This document shows positions 47,001 to 59,744 of a stretch of DNA of 64,000 bases, in pieces. The stretch's first letter is position 1; every line of letters starts with the position of its first letter. The notes beneath the pieces were generated by a model. It had not been told where the DNA came from. It worked only from the letters and a program-made list of their open reading frames with translations, and searched no databases. Source of the DNA: Protonemura montana (taxonomy: Eukaryota > Arthropoda > Insecta > Plecoptera > Nemouridae); the NCBI GenBank assembly GCA_947568835.1, contig OX387604.1, positions 17,575,076 through 17,639,075 on the forward strand, in the 5' to 3' direction. Both the position numbers and the translations under genes were made by a program.

Positions 47001-50000
47001 TCTTCAGATTCCCTGTCACCTTTCTGTCTTATCCAGTCATGCTCTTATTCAATTATTCCTAAGCTGTGTGATTTAAAGTAAGTCGAGTGCCTTCTTAAGC
47101 CACTCAAAGGAAACTAAATTGCGACTTTCTTGCATGTCAGTTATCAAAGCACAGCTCTTCTAATAAGCATTGTCACCAAAATCGACCAATTATACCTTGA
47201 TGGAAATGTGTACATGTAGCATTACTTGAAAATAATAGATTTTCGTTTCAAAACATACTCGTAAATTCAAAGATGAAAATCCAGTGGAGAAAACACGCTA
47301 GCCCATGGACAAAATGTATATAGTTTTTTGTTCTTGCATGTTTGTCTTGGGGATGCTAGCATGCCAGCTCCCATATCAGTGTATACAGCAAAAGCAATAA
47401 TCGCTACAATGTCATTCTTAAAAAAAAAGTACGTAGTGATGAAGTGCGAGCAGCCCGAGATATAATCTTGTTTTGGTAAGACGCACAGATTTCGTTCTGC
47501 AAGGCTCACTGCAAGGGTTTATTTAGAACATTTTTTAATCAACCGAAGCTACGATATTTTTGAAACTATCGAAATGAAAAATTTTCTCCTCTAGATATGG
47601 TACCGCTGTTTTCAAAAAATGTTTAAAATTTGAAATGTGAACAGTTTTAAGGGGTTATTTTTCTATAATTGTAGATTTCTGCATGACCTTGGAGCCCGGA
47701 GGGTTGAAATCGCTCGCAAGTAGTCACAAAGGACAACTTTTCTAAGCGATATAATTGGGAAATTTTAGTGGTTAAATCTAGAAGTTAATGAATGAGGACA
47801 CTTTCGACCGGACAGTCGCAAAAGGGAACCCATCGGCACTGAAAGCCTGCAGACAGCACAAAACATATGGGAACCATGAAAATCCAACGTCGACATTACA
47901 CACTTCTGCACTCAGCGCCCTGTAATAAAATTAGAACTGCCGAGAAATGCATACAGAGTGACATTGACATACTAATATTCTCATGCCGTCACGATCCATA
48001 TGGCATGAGGCATCAAATCGCCACACAGTGAAGATTACGATAATGCAATATTCATATTTTGAGTATTTCTGGACTCACAACCCTAAGAAAGTCCCTGATC
48101 TCATGGCCATTATGCTTGATATAAAGAAACACAGTACCGCTGTACCATATTTCTATGAGGTTTTGGGAGAAATCATTGAATAAACAGTAATTTAGCCTTC
48201 ACATGGCTAGATCGGACTATGGATTTTTAGTATTTTTTAAACAATTTAAAAAAATTATAACAAATTTGTAATTATATTTCAATCAAAATTTATTGGATTT
48301 GTGACAGGATTGGCTGGCGAAACTGATGACCATACATATGCCAATACAGTGGAAAGTGAACAGAGAAAATCGAAGTTTTGGGCTTGGGCTTACTAATTGA
48401 AGAGCGTGGCGAGCGAAGCAAGCGGAGCGAAATCCTCAATTTCACTTACCCCAGGAAAAATCACTTTGTGTATGTGTGTGTGTGCGTGTGTTTTTTTTGT
48501 TCTCTTTTTAGCAGCCAAACCCCAGCTTTGATTGGAACGAAATTTTCTGAGCACATTTTTGTATTCTCAACTTAGACCCCCTGTATTATTTTAACAAAAT
48601 CGATTAAAAAGTTTTGGAACTATTCAAACTTTCGGAAATGTCCAGATTTTGTGTAAACGTTTTGGAGTTTTACTGCCAAAATATAAAATATCTCTCCTCT
48701 CATCTTATAACGCAACTCAAATTGCGTTCGCGGAGCGCTTGTTCCACAATTCTCCAAGGTTTTACGACGAAGCGAACTATTTTATCAGGATCAAAAACAG
48801 TCGTACGCGTGGTTCTACGCATGGTCCTATGGTTCTACGCACTTCGGCAACGCCGTTATATTTGCAAAGAGGGGAGATGCTCAGATAAGAAAAGTAGAAA
48901 GTAATTACACCTCCTTCGGTAAAAATAGCAAGAAGACGAACAATACCATCTACCCAGAACGTCCAGTTCAACTACACGGTTACTCATTTGCTATTTTGCA
49001 TCTTGTGAACTTTTTTCATTTTTGAAAGTAGTTCAAATATTCATTTCCTTGGCCAATGAAGCCCACACCCTTACAGTCGCATCACCTGGAAGTTGGATTC
49101 AGGAGAAATGAATGGTGTGTCCTAACACCCCAAATAAATACGACAACCACTGATAATATCCACGATCTGGGCTTCAAATGATCACAAAACCATCAGTTAG
49201 TACTTCCAATTTTCCAGAATTCACTTACATATTTCTTCAATTTTACCAACCTAGTAGTGGGCCACATGTCTGTAAACGTTTTGTAAGTTACACTATTTGC
49301 CAATCCATAGTGGAAGTTGACCCCATAAAAAAAGTATTCAACTCTGGAGTCAGGAACCAGAAATGCAAGAAATGAAAGAAAGCAAATTGGGGGGGCGGAT
49401 TGATTTCGGATGTCTTCTGGCTGCTAATTGTGGCTGTGAACCGTGCTTGGGGTTGTGGAGGGGTAGGGGGGGGGGAGTGTCATCTCGCAGGGACATGGAC
49501 CAAAAAGATGCGTAACAGATGAGCCGCTAAATAGCCGGCTCTAAATCATCTCGGTCGGAACGTGCTTTGTTGTGACTGTAGTTTCCGCTCGGGGTCCAGT
49601 CCCTCAAACCGATCGGCTTTTGGGCGATGCACGTTGCACATAGCTTGTCTGGTATTCTATAGCTGTCCTCACAGGGAGATGAGACGTGATTATTTCTTCA
49701 ATTTGTGCTATGTTTAACAGAAAAAATAAAGGACAATTTCTTAGAGATCGTTTTACGGTGGCGATATATTAGAGAAGGCTCTTTGCGGATATTTCAATAG
49801 TACGTTCGCCTCCTCGTTGTTATGGATTGTGTGGGTGAGGAGAAGGCACCTAATACTCATTTTGTCTCAATGAAGTTTCTTTTTTAAGGGGTCTTAAATT
49901 TGGCACAAATCTTCACGTCATTGGTATCATATTTAGACTGGCATTTAAGTGTTAACTGTGAGTTCAATTAGCAAGAAGCTTGCATTTAAGGGGTTTTACG

Positions 50001-53000
50001 GGTCGTTTTCCTAGTCTCTGTCTTTCCAAAGTGTTCTCAATGAGTGCAAAGATGCAATTTGATCGATTTTTTTTTAATCCAGACCAGTTTCCACGAGTTG
50101 TTCAAGTTCAATAGTTAGTTAAGGAGTTAACAGACTTTTTGGCACGACCGGGGTATCCAGGATCCCTCCTCCTCTTACGGCTATCTGACCGTTTCCTCTG
50201 GGCAAGTCAATAATACATTGTTACTCTGACACTTACTCTAGCCATTAGACTTGATATCACTTGACATTTACTGTAGGTAGTTGCGAAGAGTTAGGTGCTT
50301 AATATTCTGTATTTATAACTGGAATTCATCCAAATGTTTTGTTCTAAAATTAGAGTGATTTTAATCGCTCCTAGACGATCAAAGAAGTATTTTAAGATCC
50401 AGAAATAATTCCCTTCGGGTGAGATCAGTAGGCATGACAAGATACCACTTCAAAGTTGGGGGGCTGGGACAAAGTTGCATGTTCTGCTTTTGGAATTGCG
50501 GTCATGAGTATGGATGCATCCGGAGCTTTTGATCGGCTGATAGTGAAAAGTTATCAAAACCCAGCTACAATTGTTAGTGGTTTGCATTAAAATCCGATTT
50601 CAATTCAATAAAACCACAATTAAGTACTGCATTTTATTTCTCTATTTTCAGATAAGTTTTAGTTTGTTTAGTTTTCCATATCCGGTACTTTTAAGGGCTC
50701 ATAAATTCGGCACGACTTGTGTGCACTTATCTATCCGGCTAAGTAGGCTCTTTAGCCGCCCGAGGGATCTACCGAAATAGTCCCTAGAGTCTTGTAAGAA
50801 CATGGGGATTTCTTCAAGATGCGAATCAGATGTGACGGTCTAGTGGGCTTGTCACATGAAATTCGTCCTGTCACCACCAATCCAGACAATTCGGGGATAC
50901 ATTTCCAAATAGCACCGAAACAATTTGGAAGGATTTCTAAAGCTTTTTGCGTGTCAAATAAACGCTACCGAATACGTTTTCTTCAGTTAAAAATATCCAG
51001 TAGATTAGCTCTAACCGAGGCTTTAAGCTGTCAGCAGCATCTTCAAATGGTATACATAAACATGTTTGCGGCAGTTCGTAACATGGCTCAAGTGGCTAAT
51101 ATTCTATTTAAATACATGGTAAAACATGTTTTGCTCCAATATTTCTTTCATCGCAAAGTACAGATGAGAGATTAAAAACCGGTAGATTCTAGCGAACTCG
51201 TGTAAACAATTAGTTGCGAGTAATTTGCAGAGAAGTGTGAGTCTATCTTTCATAGCGTGTACCCCCCCCCCCCCCCTTCAATTCAACATTCACCCACACC
51301 CCTCTGCCACCCACAGAGCTAACCCTCATAATCTATACATTTAACTCAAATGTGCAAATATTTGTTACCAGTTATTTTTTTATTCCACCCATCAACTCAT
51401 CATTATCACTAATGTGTACCCGGTATCTTTCATGTTGATTGATATATTTTTCGATGTCTGGCAAGATGTAAAAGGATATTTTTCTATTTATGATTTTGCG
51501 CGGATATTCTTTTTCGCAAAGTTCAGGTGTTGTAAGGAAACTTTTCACTCGGCTTAAATTTAACAGTAAATGATACTAATAACAGTAATAATTAATAGCA
51601 ACAGTAAGCAGTTCCTGGTGTGCCATTGCAAAGTAATTAATAGTAAATAATAGTAATTAATAGTAAATAATAGTAAATAATAGTAAATAATAGTAAATTG
51701 AAGACTTTTGTCAAAATTGGCGCAGTTTTTGACGACTCTATCTAATGTAAATATTGACCTGGTTTTTATGTAATTATTATTTTATAAATTTATTTAATAT
51801 AAACCTGGGTCAATCTTTCAAATCACAATCAATCGATCATTCATTGTTTAGATTTAAGTCTACCATTTAATCTGTGAGGTATTTCCTGAATTTCCTAAAC
51901 GCAACTATTTTGCATTTAAAAATAGGCAAATACGGGTATGTGTATAAATTTAAAATTGCGCGTAATTAATTGTACTTTCCATACGACTTAGGTGAGTACC
52001 CCTCGCTCTGAAAGTCTGGTGCAATCAGCCCCAAGAGCCCATGTTATAGTGAGTTGTAAAAATGCTGGCACTTAAAGTAATACCTTGATAATTAAGTAGT
52101 CTCAAAATTGGTATTTAAATTTTCCCCCCGCCTTCTCTGGGCTATTTTCAGAGAGCCCGTAAATTTGTGTGACTGGAATTAAATACAGGGATGTTTGTGA
52201 AAAGAGTGGCACGGGGCCAACATGTCACTGATGGGCCACTCGATCAAATAGCCCCAAGAATCTTTGGTACCGGCCGCAGGCACAGATTGGCATCATTGAA
52301 TTGGGCAACTTCGAAAGTTATATTGATTTTACACTGTGTTTTATATCATCATTTTATCTAGATACCACACTACAGAAGAATGCAACACAAAAAACTTTTT
52401 AAACTTTTTAATGAAAAAAAAAACATAAATTATTTCGGTATCACGACAAATACTAAGATGCATGGAGACAAATAGTAGAAGCCAATTAACTCGCACAATG
52501 TAGCGTCGGTGAATTTATTGCTTAACCTGGCCCTGGATGACCCGGAATACTCTAGGTTCTGTGGATTCAGACATAATGTGAAATTACGGTTGTCTGATTG
52601 TAGCTTTTGTTTACAGACTGAAGACTCGAGCCCTGGAACGATCGATTTACACTACAGAGAAACCGTGCAGAGGTTTGCGCCAATCACAGGTGAGTGAAAC
52701 TGATCATTTTCCTCCCAGTCCCAATGCCCCATCACTTAGGAACAAAAATCACATAGCCTAAAATTATGTCATTGAAAGTGCATGCTAATATATTCAAGGA
52801 AAAGCTAGTTTATACTCAGTTTATACTCAGTCGTGGTTGCGTACTGGATTAAAACACCCATGGGTACATCATGAGTTCAGACGTAAACAGTTTCTAAAGT
52901 TTGTTGGCAATGCTTCCAAAGTCCAGACATATAATGGGCAAATATGGAAATAAATATGCAAATAAAAGGTACCTGAAACACTTTTGGCTCGAGCCAACTC

Positions 53001-56000
53001 GAGCTCGATGCTATCTGACCTCTCTTATTTCGCCCCCTTCCATTATTTTAAAACACACACATCTGCGTGCTCTTAGAGGAGGGGTGAGGGACAGCCATAT
53101 CGAAACCCTTGGAATTAGTTACCAAAAGCATAATAAGCTGTTAACCAAAGCGAGGACAAGACAAAAAGCTTGCCGACAGAAAAACAGATAAACCCAGATG
53201 TTAAAAGATAGAGGGACAATCTTCAGCCCTATGTCCCTATTGCGAGATCCGTCTGGGAAGTTCGGCAAAAACACGTTCCTCGCAGGATGTGGTTGAGCTC
53301 TTGGCAAGTGCATTCCTGCTGAGATCAACTCGGCTCCAAACTAAGATCTAGCTAATGTGGCCCCCACGCAGCCTTGATCTCCTTGGCTACGCATTGGATT
53401 GAAAAGTACGTGAGGTTACCAACGGTAGTACGGTTCTTGTAAAGTGGGAGATTGGGAATCTTAGTTATATAACGGGGATGGAATTATATTTAGATGCAAA
53501 AGTCTCACCTTACTTTACTGCCTTACCTTCCCTGCCTTGCCTTACCTAACCTGACCTTACTACAGTTTTGTCTCATCGTCTAAATGGCGTTAGAAGGATG
53601 CTAATTTAGAAGGATGAACAACTTGTGAGTTTTGTAGTTTGACCAAAATAATCACTATGAATTTTCAATTTTATAGTACAAATAAGGCACATGGGAAACA
53701 TAACTTTCGAAAGTAAAATATGGCACCGAACGGTTTGGCGTGTTGGAAACACCAATTCTCGTTAGATAACCGAAGTTAAGTAACACTGCGCTGAGTCCGG
53801 TATTGGATGGGAATCCATAATACACATGACCAGGTCTCTTAAGTAGATATGTTGGAGGGATGAAAGTTAGTACAGCAACTTCATTCGCCTTGCTTATCAA
53901 CCTCTCGACAGCATGGATTTGTGGCGGAATCCTGCTGTTTGAGTCGTACCGTCCTTCGGAAGGGACGTTAAGCCGGTGGTCCCCTTGGTGCTCTTCGAAA
54001 GGAGTAGGCTAGGTACCGGCACCGGGTTTCCCCTCCTCCCTTCTAGGCTAGGTTAGATTTATCATCATCCTCATCATCATCCACTCATTCACCGACGCCA
54101 TTAGACCAGTGCCGCATGGCCAGATGTCAAAACAGTGCATCTTTAAACACCACAAATAATAAATAAATATAATATGGCGCATTGTTTTGCGCACTGCAAA
54201 ACCGAAAGAAACTAACTAGCAAAACGGCATATACACGTAGGATAAGGGATTGCCTGGGAAGGGTGGCTAGTAGATTCGACAACGCAACAAAGGTTCGCAT
54301 CTACGAGTTCCTCCATTTCCGTTGTCCAAAGCAGCTTGTGGAGAAACCAAGTGCGTTGCCTTGACTTTAGATTTTGGGGCAAAAATCCCAATTTTTTACC
54401 TAAACTTGGCTGTTGAGCGTATTAGAAGTAGTATAAACTATAACCTATAGACTCAACGGTGTTATTTTCCGAAGTGAACAGACTCATTTTATTTGTGCCC
54501 TTGAACTCATCTTAACATGTTCCACCGATGGGGTCATCAGCATCTCAACCGCAGAGCCGGTAAAGCGAAGTAGCTATGAAGGGCCGTTATACATCAACAA
54601 TAGTAGCGCATGTTACAAACATATCATCCAAACACAGCTTTTAACTATTGTTTCCGAGCCACAGGCAAAACCTGATGGTTACAAATTGACATGAACTTTT
54701 CACACTCATTAGACAATTCCTCCAAAGCCACTCATTTAGAAATTTCTGCATTTCTTCTGCCTTTCCAGGCCATTGAAAAATCTGTTAAAATAATTAAACA
54801 GTGTTATAGTGGAGTGAAAAGGGGGGGGGGGGGCGGTATATAAAGACCCCTCTCCCCCAACTTATGCGTGCCAGTAAGCTGGCGGGAGCACTGGGTTTAT
54901 TTTGGCTAGGTATCATCGAAAAGATGCACTGGACCATCACTGCTTCAAAGCTAAATTACTTAATTAAATTATATGATAGGATATTTCCGTTCTTAATGGA
55001 TGGAAAAATATAATATACCTTTGGCAGACGGTTTTATGTGGTCGTGCGGCACATATGGGATGCAAATAGCTAGGCCATGTTTTTGGAGTTTCAGGCAATT
55101 AGGCACATATCTTCTGACATGCTCGATCCATGGAATTGGGTAGCTCCATGCTCGATCGAGCCCGACGAAACGTAAACATCTTTGCATTTTCCCTTCAGAA
55201 CAATGTGATTTCTTTAAACGTTTCCACTCGTAACATGCACTTGTGGTTGTCACATTTTATTTGGCTGCGACGTGTAAAAACGTGAAAAAATAATTAAATG
55301 AATGAGGATAGTTCGCGCTCAAGCCTCTTTCTTTGATATCAAAGAGGAATTATTAATACCCGGAGATCAGTAACGTAAAAATATACTCAATGCAATAAAA
55401 GAACTGAGCGTCTGTTGCTCTCGTTGACACCGATTGCTTTTTCGGATGGATGTTATTGTTTTTTCCATGCACAGCTGTCTATTGATATTATTTGTGTACA
55501 AAATAATCACGAGTAAATCGAGTCAAAGTGTGATTGATTCGAAGGTACACAACTAAATGAATTAGGGTGACTAAATGTAATGTTCCCGTTTCGTGGCTAT
55601 CATTGGTTTCGTGGATATCATTCCTTTTGTCTTATTGGATTTTAGGCTGGCCACAAATGTTTTCAGTCCCACTGAAGTGCCAAACTCTAAAACCATGCCA
55701 AAATCGCCCATCTATCGTATACAGACGCTTTCATGAGGTAGGAATGCAGTAGCCCGATCTAGAAATGTAAGCAATAAATCAAAAGACATTTTTTTACTCT
55801 GCCCAGGCTCATTAATACTTTTAATGGCGCAATTTTGGTTCAAAGAGAAGTTCGCTGCCAAAAACTTCGTCACACATTCTAGTCTAACGACGCACTCTTT
55901 CCTTAAACTGATGCCTCGAATATTATTAGATACGCCCTGACAGCTAGTTTGATATTTTAAATAATCTTTCCACATTAAGTTCTTTTCGCATCTTCATCTT

Positions 56001-57278
56001 CCCAATTCCTGAATTCGTAATCATCTTGGCCATCTCCTTAGCAAGGGCTGATGAGAAATATATTATATTTACTCAAAAAAGATGCTTTTTTTGAGGCTAA
56101 TACGAGATAAAAAAATGTGGATCCGAAGATAAAACTCATTAAGAAGGGTTGGTGGGGAGAAAGGGACCCGTACTGCCAACATCGCCAAATTTTTAATATA
56201 GTTGTCAACAGCTACATCTAAATATTAAGACAGTTTACTTGCCTGAGAAAACCCTCTAAAATTTTCCAGGATTTGGGAAAAACGTCACTTTGGTAAAACG
56301 TAAGCATTTGTATTTAGTGAGGCCATGCAGTAGTGTTTGTCTGGCAGGTTGAAAGGTCGTGTGAAAGGTGCCCAGAGTCGAGTGCCAAAGTGCATTCTTA
56401 CTCTTTAACTAAATTGGCCGAATGCCTCCTTCTCTAATTTGTCCACTGGGATTTCACAAACACTTTTTCAAATTTAATTGTGTGTCATTTTAGGTAAATC
56501 TTTGTGCTGAATATTTTTCCACTCCTCAAAGCTCGAGTTATTAATTTTCTAACCCAGCCTTAACAGATAGTTTAAGGTATTTTTCGCGGTGTACCATTGA
56601 GAGAATGGGAACACAAAGCTATTGAAAATGCGTAGATTTGAGAAATTAAATTGAATATCCGTCGTCTCCAATTTTTTAGGTGTTTCGTTTCTTTTTTTCT
56701 GGTAGAATCTTAATCTAATTGGCATTACCTTGCTTTTCTGTGACCAACTTGAAAGTTATTTGGGAGCTTTGATGTCAAAGAGTGGAGGGGAGCACAAGAT
56801 GATGTGAATTCAATATTACTTTTTGGGATATACGATCTGCTGGAGATAACAGTATGCCTAGCCATTTAGTATTTTGGTAAGGACAAAACATCAAATGGCA
56901 AATGATAAATCACAAATCTGTGATAGTATCTTTTTCCTATTCCCGTATCCGTATAACAGATACGTTCTCCTTTACGTGGTTCAGAAAAATGTACGATTCC
57001 TTGTTATATCTAAATTAATTTTTAAAGAGAGTTTCCACATTTTCCTCACATGCTTTCTTATATTTTAAACTGTGGGTAAAGGTAAGAATAAAAAAATAAG
57101 GTCCATGCTTGTTGTGTTGGCAGGAATTTCGGCCAGCAACGGAGGAGATGGCAGTACCAGCCTGGACTACCTTAGCCTTATCGTCGACAGAATCAACCCG
57201 GTCCTGAAGCCCTCTGAGCACGGTCACTACCCGGGCGAAATCGTCCCTGGACCCGGTCTCGCCGGGACGCCATCTTAG
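44090..57278 (+). CDS. nau: Myogenic bHLH factor (MyoD/Myf5/nautilus family)
   Basis: Muscle-determining transcription factor that binds E-boxes with an E-protein partner. Five exons, 44090-44625, 45890-46079, 46514-46717, 52617-52689 and 57124-57278, join in phase to 385 residues (fly nautilus about 330). A TAA 12 bases upstream fixes the start. Exon 1 is a Ser/Pro/His-rich N-terminus. Exon 2 has the Cys/His motif with the PBX-contact Trp ([14 protein letters not shown]) and the basic region ([16 protein letters not shown]), keeping the myogenic Ala-Thr pair and junction Lys. Exon 3 is the [23 protein letters not shown] and [20 protein letters not shown]. Exon 4 codes 24 linker residues ([14 protein letters not shown]). 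Exon 5 holds the C-terminal helix [19 protein letters not shown], diagnostic for MyoD/Myf5-type proteins. Introns 3 and 4 are 5.9 and 4.4 kb, unlike the short introns elsewhere, and probably hold enhancers. Alternative exons inside them cannot be excluded. Confidence 0.92.
45611..45816 (+). mobile_element. SINE-like element with 13-bp target duplication
   Basis: The 206-base block is bounded by identical CTTAGCTAATGTT copies at 45598-45610 and 45817-45829. It starts with TGGCGAAGTGG (45615), an exact match to the pol III A-box TRGYNNARNGG of tRNA genes. No good B-box is seen. Inside, 45645-45678 and 45787-45816 are inverted repeats built on GGTGGTTTTGCTCTGTTTTG. It sits in intron 1 of the myogenic gene, 73 bases before the bHLH exon. 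It is either a tRNA-derived SINE with an unusual hairpin body or a MITE. Confidence 0.5.
46387..46433. repeat. Intronic hairpin upstream of the HLH exon
   Basis: TTCTGTGTGG and the following G/T-rich bases pair with CCCCACTACCCACACAGAA across a loop of about five bases, giving a stem of roughly 19 pairs with one or two defects. It ends 80 bases before the acceptor of the HLH exon. Function unknown; it could affect splicing or be a MITE trace. Confidence 0.45.
46718..52616 (+). other. Large intron 3 of the myogenic gene
   Basis: No nested gene is supported. The segment at 48400-48430 is a run of GCGAGCGAAGCAAGCGGAGC type, often seen in arthropod interspersed repeats. CA/GT-rich, G-rich (49460-49472) and C-rich (51260-51276) simple tracts occur, plus an AT-rich tandem repeat at 51631-51698. 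Open frames at 47983-48183 and 50819-51175 show no recognised family. Confidence 0.4.
51631..51698 (+). repeat. Tandem repeat, unit TAGTAAATAA
   Basis: Six to seven nearly perfect copies of the ten-base unit, some as TAGTAATTAA, in an intron of the myogenic gene. Degenerate relatives (AACAGTAATAATTAA) extend the block upstream to about 51560. Confidence 0.8.
52690..57123 (+). other. Large intron 4 of the myogenic gene
   Basis: It contains one 5S-derived SINE (53727-54170), a CCTTA-rich simple repeat at 53512-53562 and a G-run at 54821-54833. I see no nested gene. Confidence 0.45.
53727..54170 (+). mobile_element. 5S rRNA-derived SINE, copy 2 (with target duplication)
   Basis: The best-preserved copy, inserted in the sense direction in intron 4 of the myogenic gene. 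Head: CGGTTTGGCGTGTTGGAAAC, then 5S-like ACCGAAGTTAAGTAACACTG and GGTATTGGATGGGAATCC. Body: GGTCCCCTTGGTGCTCTTCG and CTTCTAGGCTAGGTTAGATT. Tail: an ATC-rich run, CACTCATTCACCGACGCC and an A/T-rich end. The flanks AATATGGCAC (53717-53726) and AATATGGCGC (54171-54180) look like a 10-base target duplication with one change, which sets the ends. Confidence 0.8.
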
Positions 57279-57348
57279 TAAAAACCACGATAATCCACTT
57301 CTGTGTATTCAACGACCTCTTTTTTTATATTATTAGATCTGATAGAGT

Positions 57349-57354
57349 AATAAA
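57349..57354 (+). promoter_or_regulatory. Polyadenylation signal, myogenic bHLH gene
   Basis: AATAAA 71 bases after the stop codon, following a T-rich stretch. Confidence 0.5.
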
Positions 57355-59744
57355 AGTAAATTAACATTGAGCATGTGTTTTGATGAACACGTTCTTGTCC
57401 CCCACCTGTTCGAACATTAGGGCAAACCTTCTGACGGTTATTTCTATTGTTTATTTGTGAAAATGTTTAATCCAGCGATAGTCCATGACAGTCACCTCTT
57501 CCATTAGGTATGGCACGGCCATGCCCTATAATGTGCTTTGCTTTTTTTGAAGTTCTTCTCTTTATAGACATGTGGAACTTCTAATTCCAAATTTTGTATC
57601 ATATCTCGCACAGTGCTTATTTAGTACCTGTTCATTTCTTACACATGTATGTTAGGGGTTGTTATTTTTTGGTACGTTCACATCCTATCGCATCACAGAT
57701 TCTATGGTACGCTTGACTACAAATAGTGCATCATACATGCTGGATACACATGGTCGAGCTAGGAACCGCCGGGTCCTTGCAAATGCACGTGTTAATTTTT
57801 TCCTTTTAAATTACTTTTCTTTTTTTATGTTAAATATTATATGGGATAGAGTAATTAACAGATAGAACAACTTCAAGGGAAAACAAAAAAATCTCACATG
57901 ACTTCAACTTTCTACCCCATGACTTCTACTCTTGAGGAGTGATCCAAGTAAAATTTCTTTACAAAGATGACAAATTCTAAATCTGCAAGAATAAATGGTC
58001 CAGCAACAATAAGGCAGGTTCACCGTCGAAACATTTTTGACGGTTAAAGTAGCCATTTAACGCCGTTTTTCGCAAATGTAGTTTAACCTTAAGTTTTTTA
58101 CAATGAGTCAATAAATAGGTACCCAAACGAACGGGATATTCAAACGAACGGGAATTCCGGCCAGGCATTTTTTTAACATATTTTTTGACCACTTTTATGA
58201 TTATTCTCAACATGATTCTCAATAAAGTGATACTTTAGTGTATTTTTTGACGTGCTGACGAAAAAACCACGCAAAGTAAAAAAAAAAATAACTGGGATTA
58301 AAATCTGAAAAAATTTGCTCAAAAATGACTGAATACTGAAGTAATTAATAGAAGGATTGGGTTTACTTATAAGTGACACCTCAGAAGCACTAAATTGGTC
58401 AGTTTTGTGATCCTGTTTAATGGATATATTGTAATAGATGTCGTAGCAAGCTCACAAAGTCCGAAACTACCGAAAAATGCACAGTGCCTGAATTAATCTT
58501 GTTATCCTCAATGTGCGAAACGAGTGAGTTAAAGAAAATTTCTCTAGTCAATCGATGGTCCCGTTTCTTCTTTGTTTTACGTGGTTAGTGTGAAATTGGA
58601 CTATCCACAGACGCTACCATTTCGACATGGGGTATTCTGTGGTGGCAATTGTGATCCAGGGCACCCTATCATATCATTGACATCCTGATTTAACCACAGG
58701 ACCTCTAGAGATCATAGTAAGCGTCTGAAGGTGACGATACATTTGGTATCCTACTTGGGCAACGAACGAGTCAGATATTGTTTCATTGAGTATTGTACTC
58801 TTGATTTGGATTGTCAGAGATAGATTTGGTATTGGTTAACAGTCGTACAGATAAAACACATACGGATTCTTTACCAGCCTTGGCCATCTCGTTTGATATC
58901 CTAAAAGTTCAAAAGGTCCTACATAAAAAAAGGATGTAATATTGTCATGGGCTATCGCTGTCCCGACAACTTCCGTGTTGGTGCACCATCGGCGCTTTCG
59001 ATGGCGCTTTTAGCATTTTCGATGGACGCCAAGGTGTCGATGGTTCAGAACCAGAGCGTTTTTAGATCAGGAAAGTCCTCATAACCTTGGGTAGAGATAC
59101 CCAAGGTTATGAGGAGAATCATCGAACCAGACCTCGATAGTTGGAAGAGTTACCACGTCGTCAGGAGGGCTGCGGTATCACGGGCGCGCAATGAAGAAGG
59201 GAAGATTTGTAAGATGTTGCAACTATAACCTTTCGCGTGGCATGAGACAAGGGGACAGAGGGCCATGTATGATCGTAGATGTGTTTAAAATAGCGCTAAT
59301 TCATTAGGGATTTGTTTCGTGTGTCTTAAAATTATCGATACTTCACGACCACATACCATTCGTGCACCCACCACCTATCACTGTTAGACCCCGACAATTA
59401 ACGTAACACCTCTCATTGCCAAGCGAGTGGGTAGTCACCTCGTGGAATAATACCAGTTGCCACAATCAAATTATATTCATTAAAATATTTTTTTTAAACA
59501 TTTAATAAGAATTTCACGTATAATGTATGAATAACAAGATTTTCATCGTACGTATTTCCTCGTCTTGGTGCAAACCAATTTGTTCATAAAGCTTCTTTTT
59601 TAACAGGGGACATTCATTTCTATCTCAGGTATGAAATAAAACGCAGTAAAAAATCGTTTGTCGGCCGTTCCCTCATTAGAATTACCTGCCCGGCCAACTA
59701 GCTATTAAAATCTACACCAAAAACAGACGAGCTGCCTTCAAGGC
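57355..59744. other. Gene-free region after the myogenic gene
   Basis: No gene is supported. The main structure is the perfect hairpin at 59076-59115. The bases before it (58990-59050) contain repeated TTTCGATGG-type words, which suggests a decayed repeat. Confidence 0.4.
59076..59115. repeat. Perfect 18-bp inverted repeat (hairpin)
   Basis: TCCTCATAACCTTGGGTA is followed by the four-base loop GAGA and then the exact reverse complement TACCCAAGGTTATGAGGA. The stem has no mismatch. It is too short for a transposon and lies in gene-free DNA. It resembles a pre-miRNA tip or cruciform but is shorter than a normal pre-miRNA stem. Confidence 0.8.

Noticed and set aside
48778-48880. Structured repeat with recurring GGTTCTACGCA words
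   Set aside because: The word occurs only twice close together (GTGGTTCTACGCATGG and ATGGTTCTACGCACTT); too little to call a tandem repeat or element.
50819-51175. 118-codon open frame in intron 3 of the myogenic gene
   Set aside because: It has irregular composition, no similarity to known families, no Kozak-like start and no splice partner; long open frames of this size are expected by chance in 64 kb.
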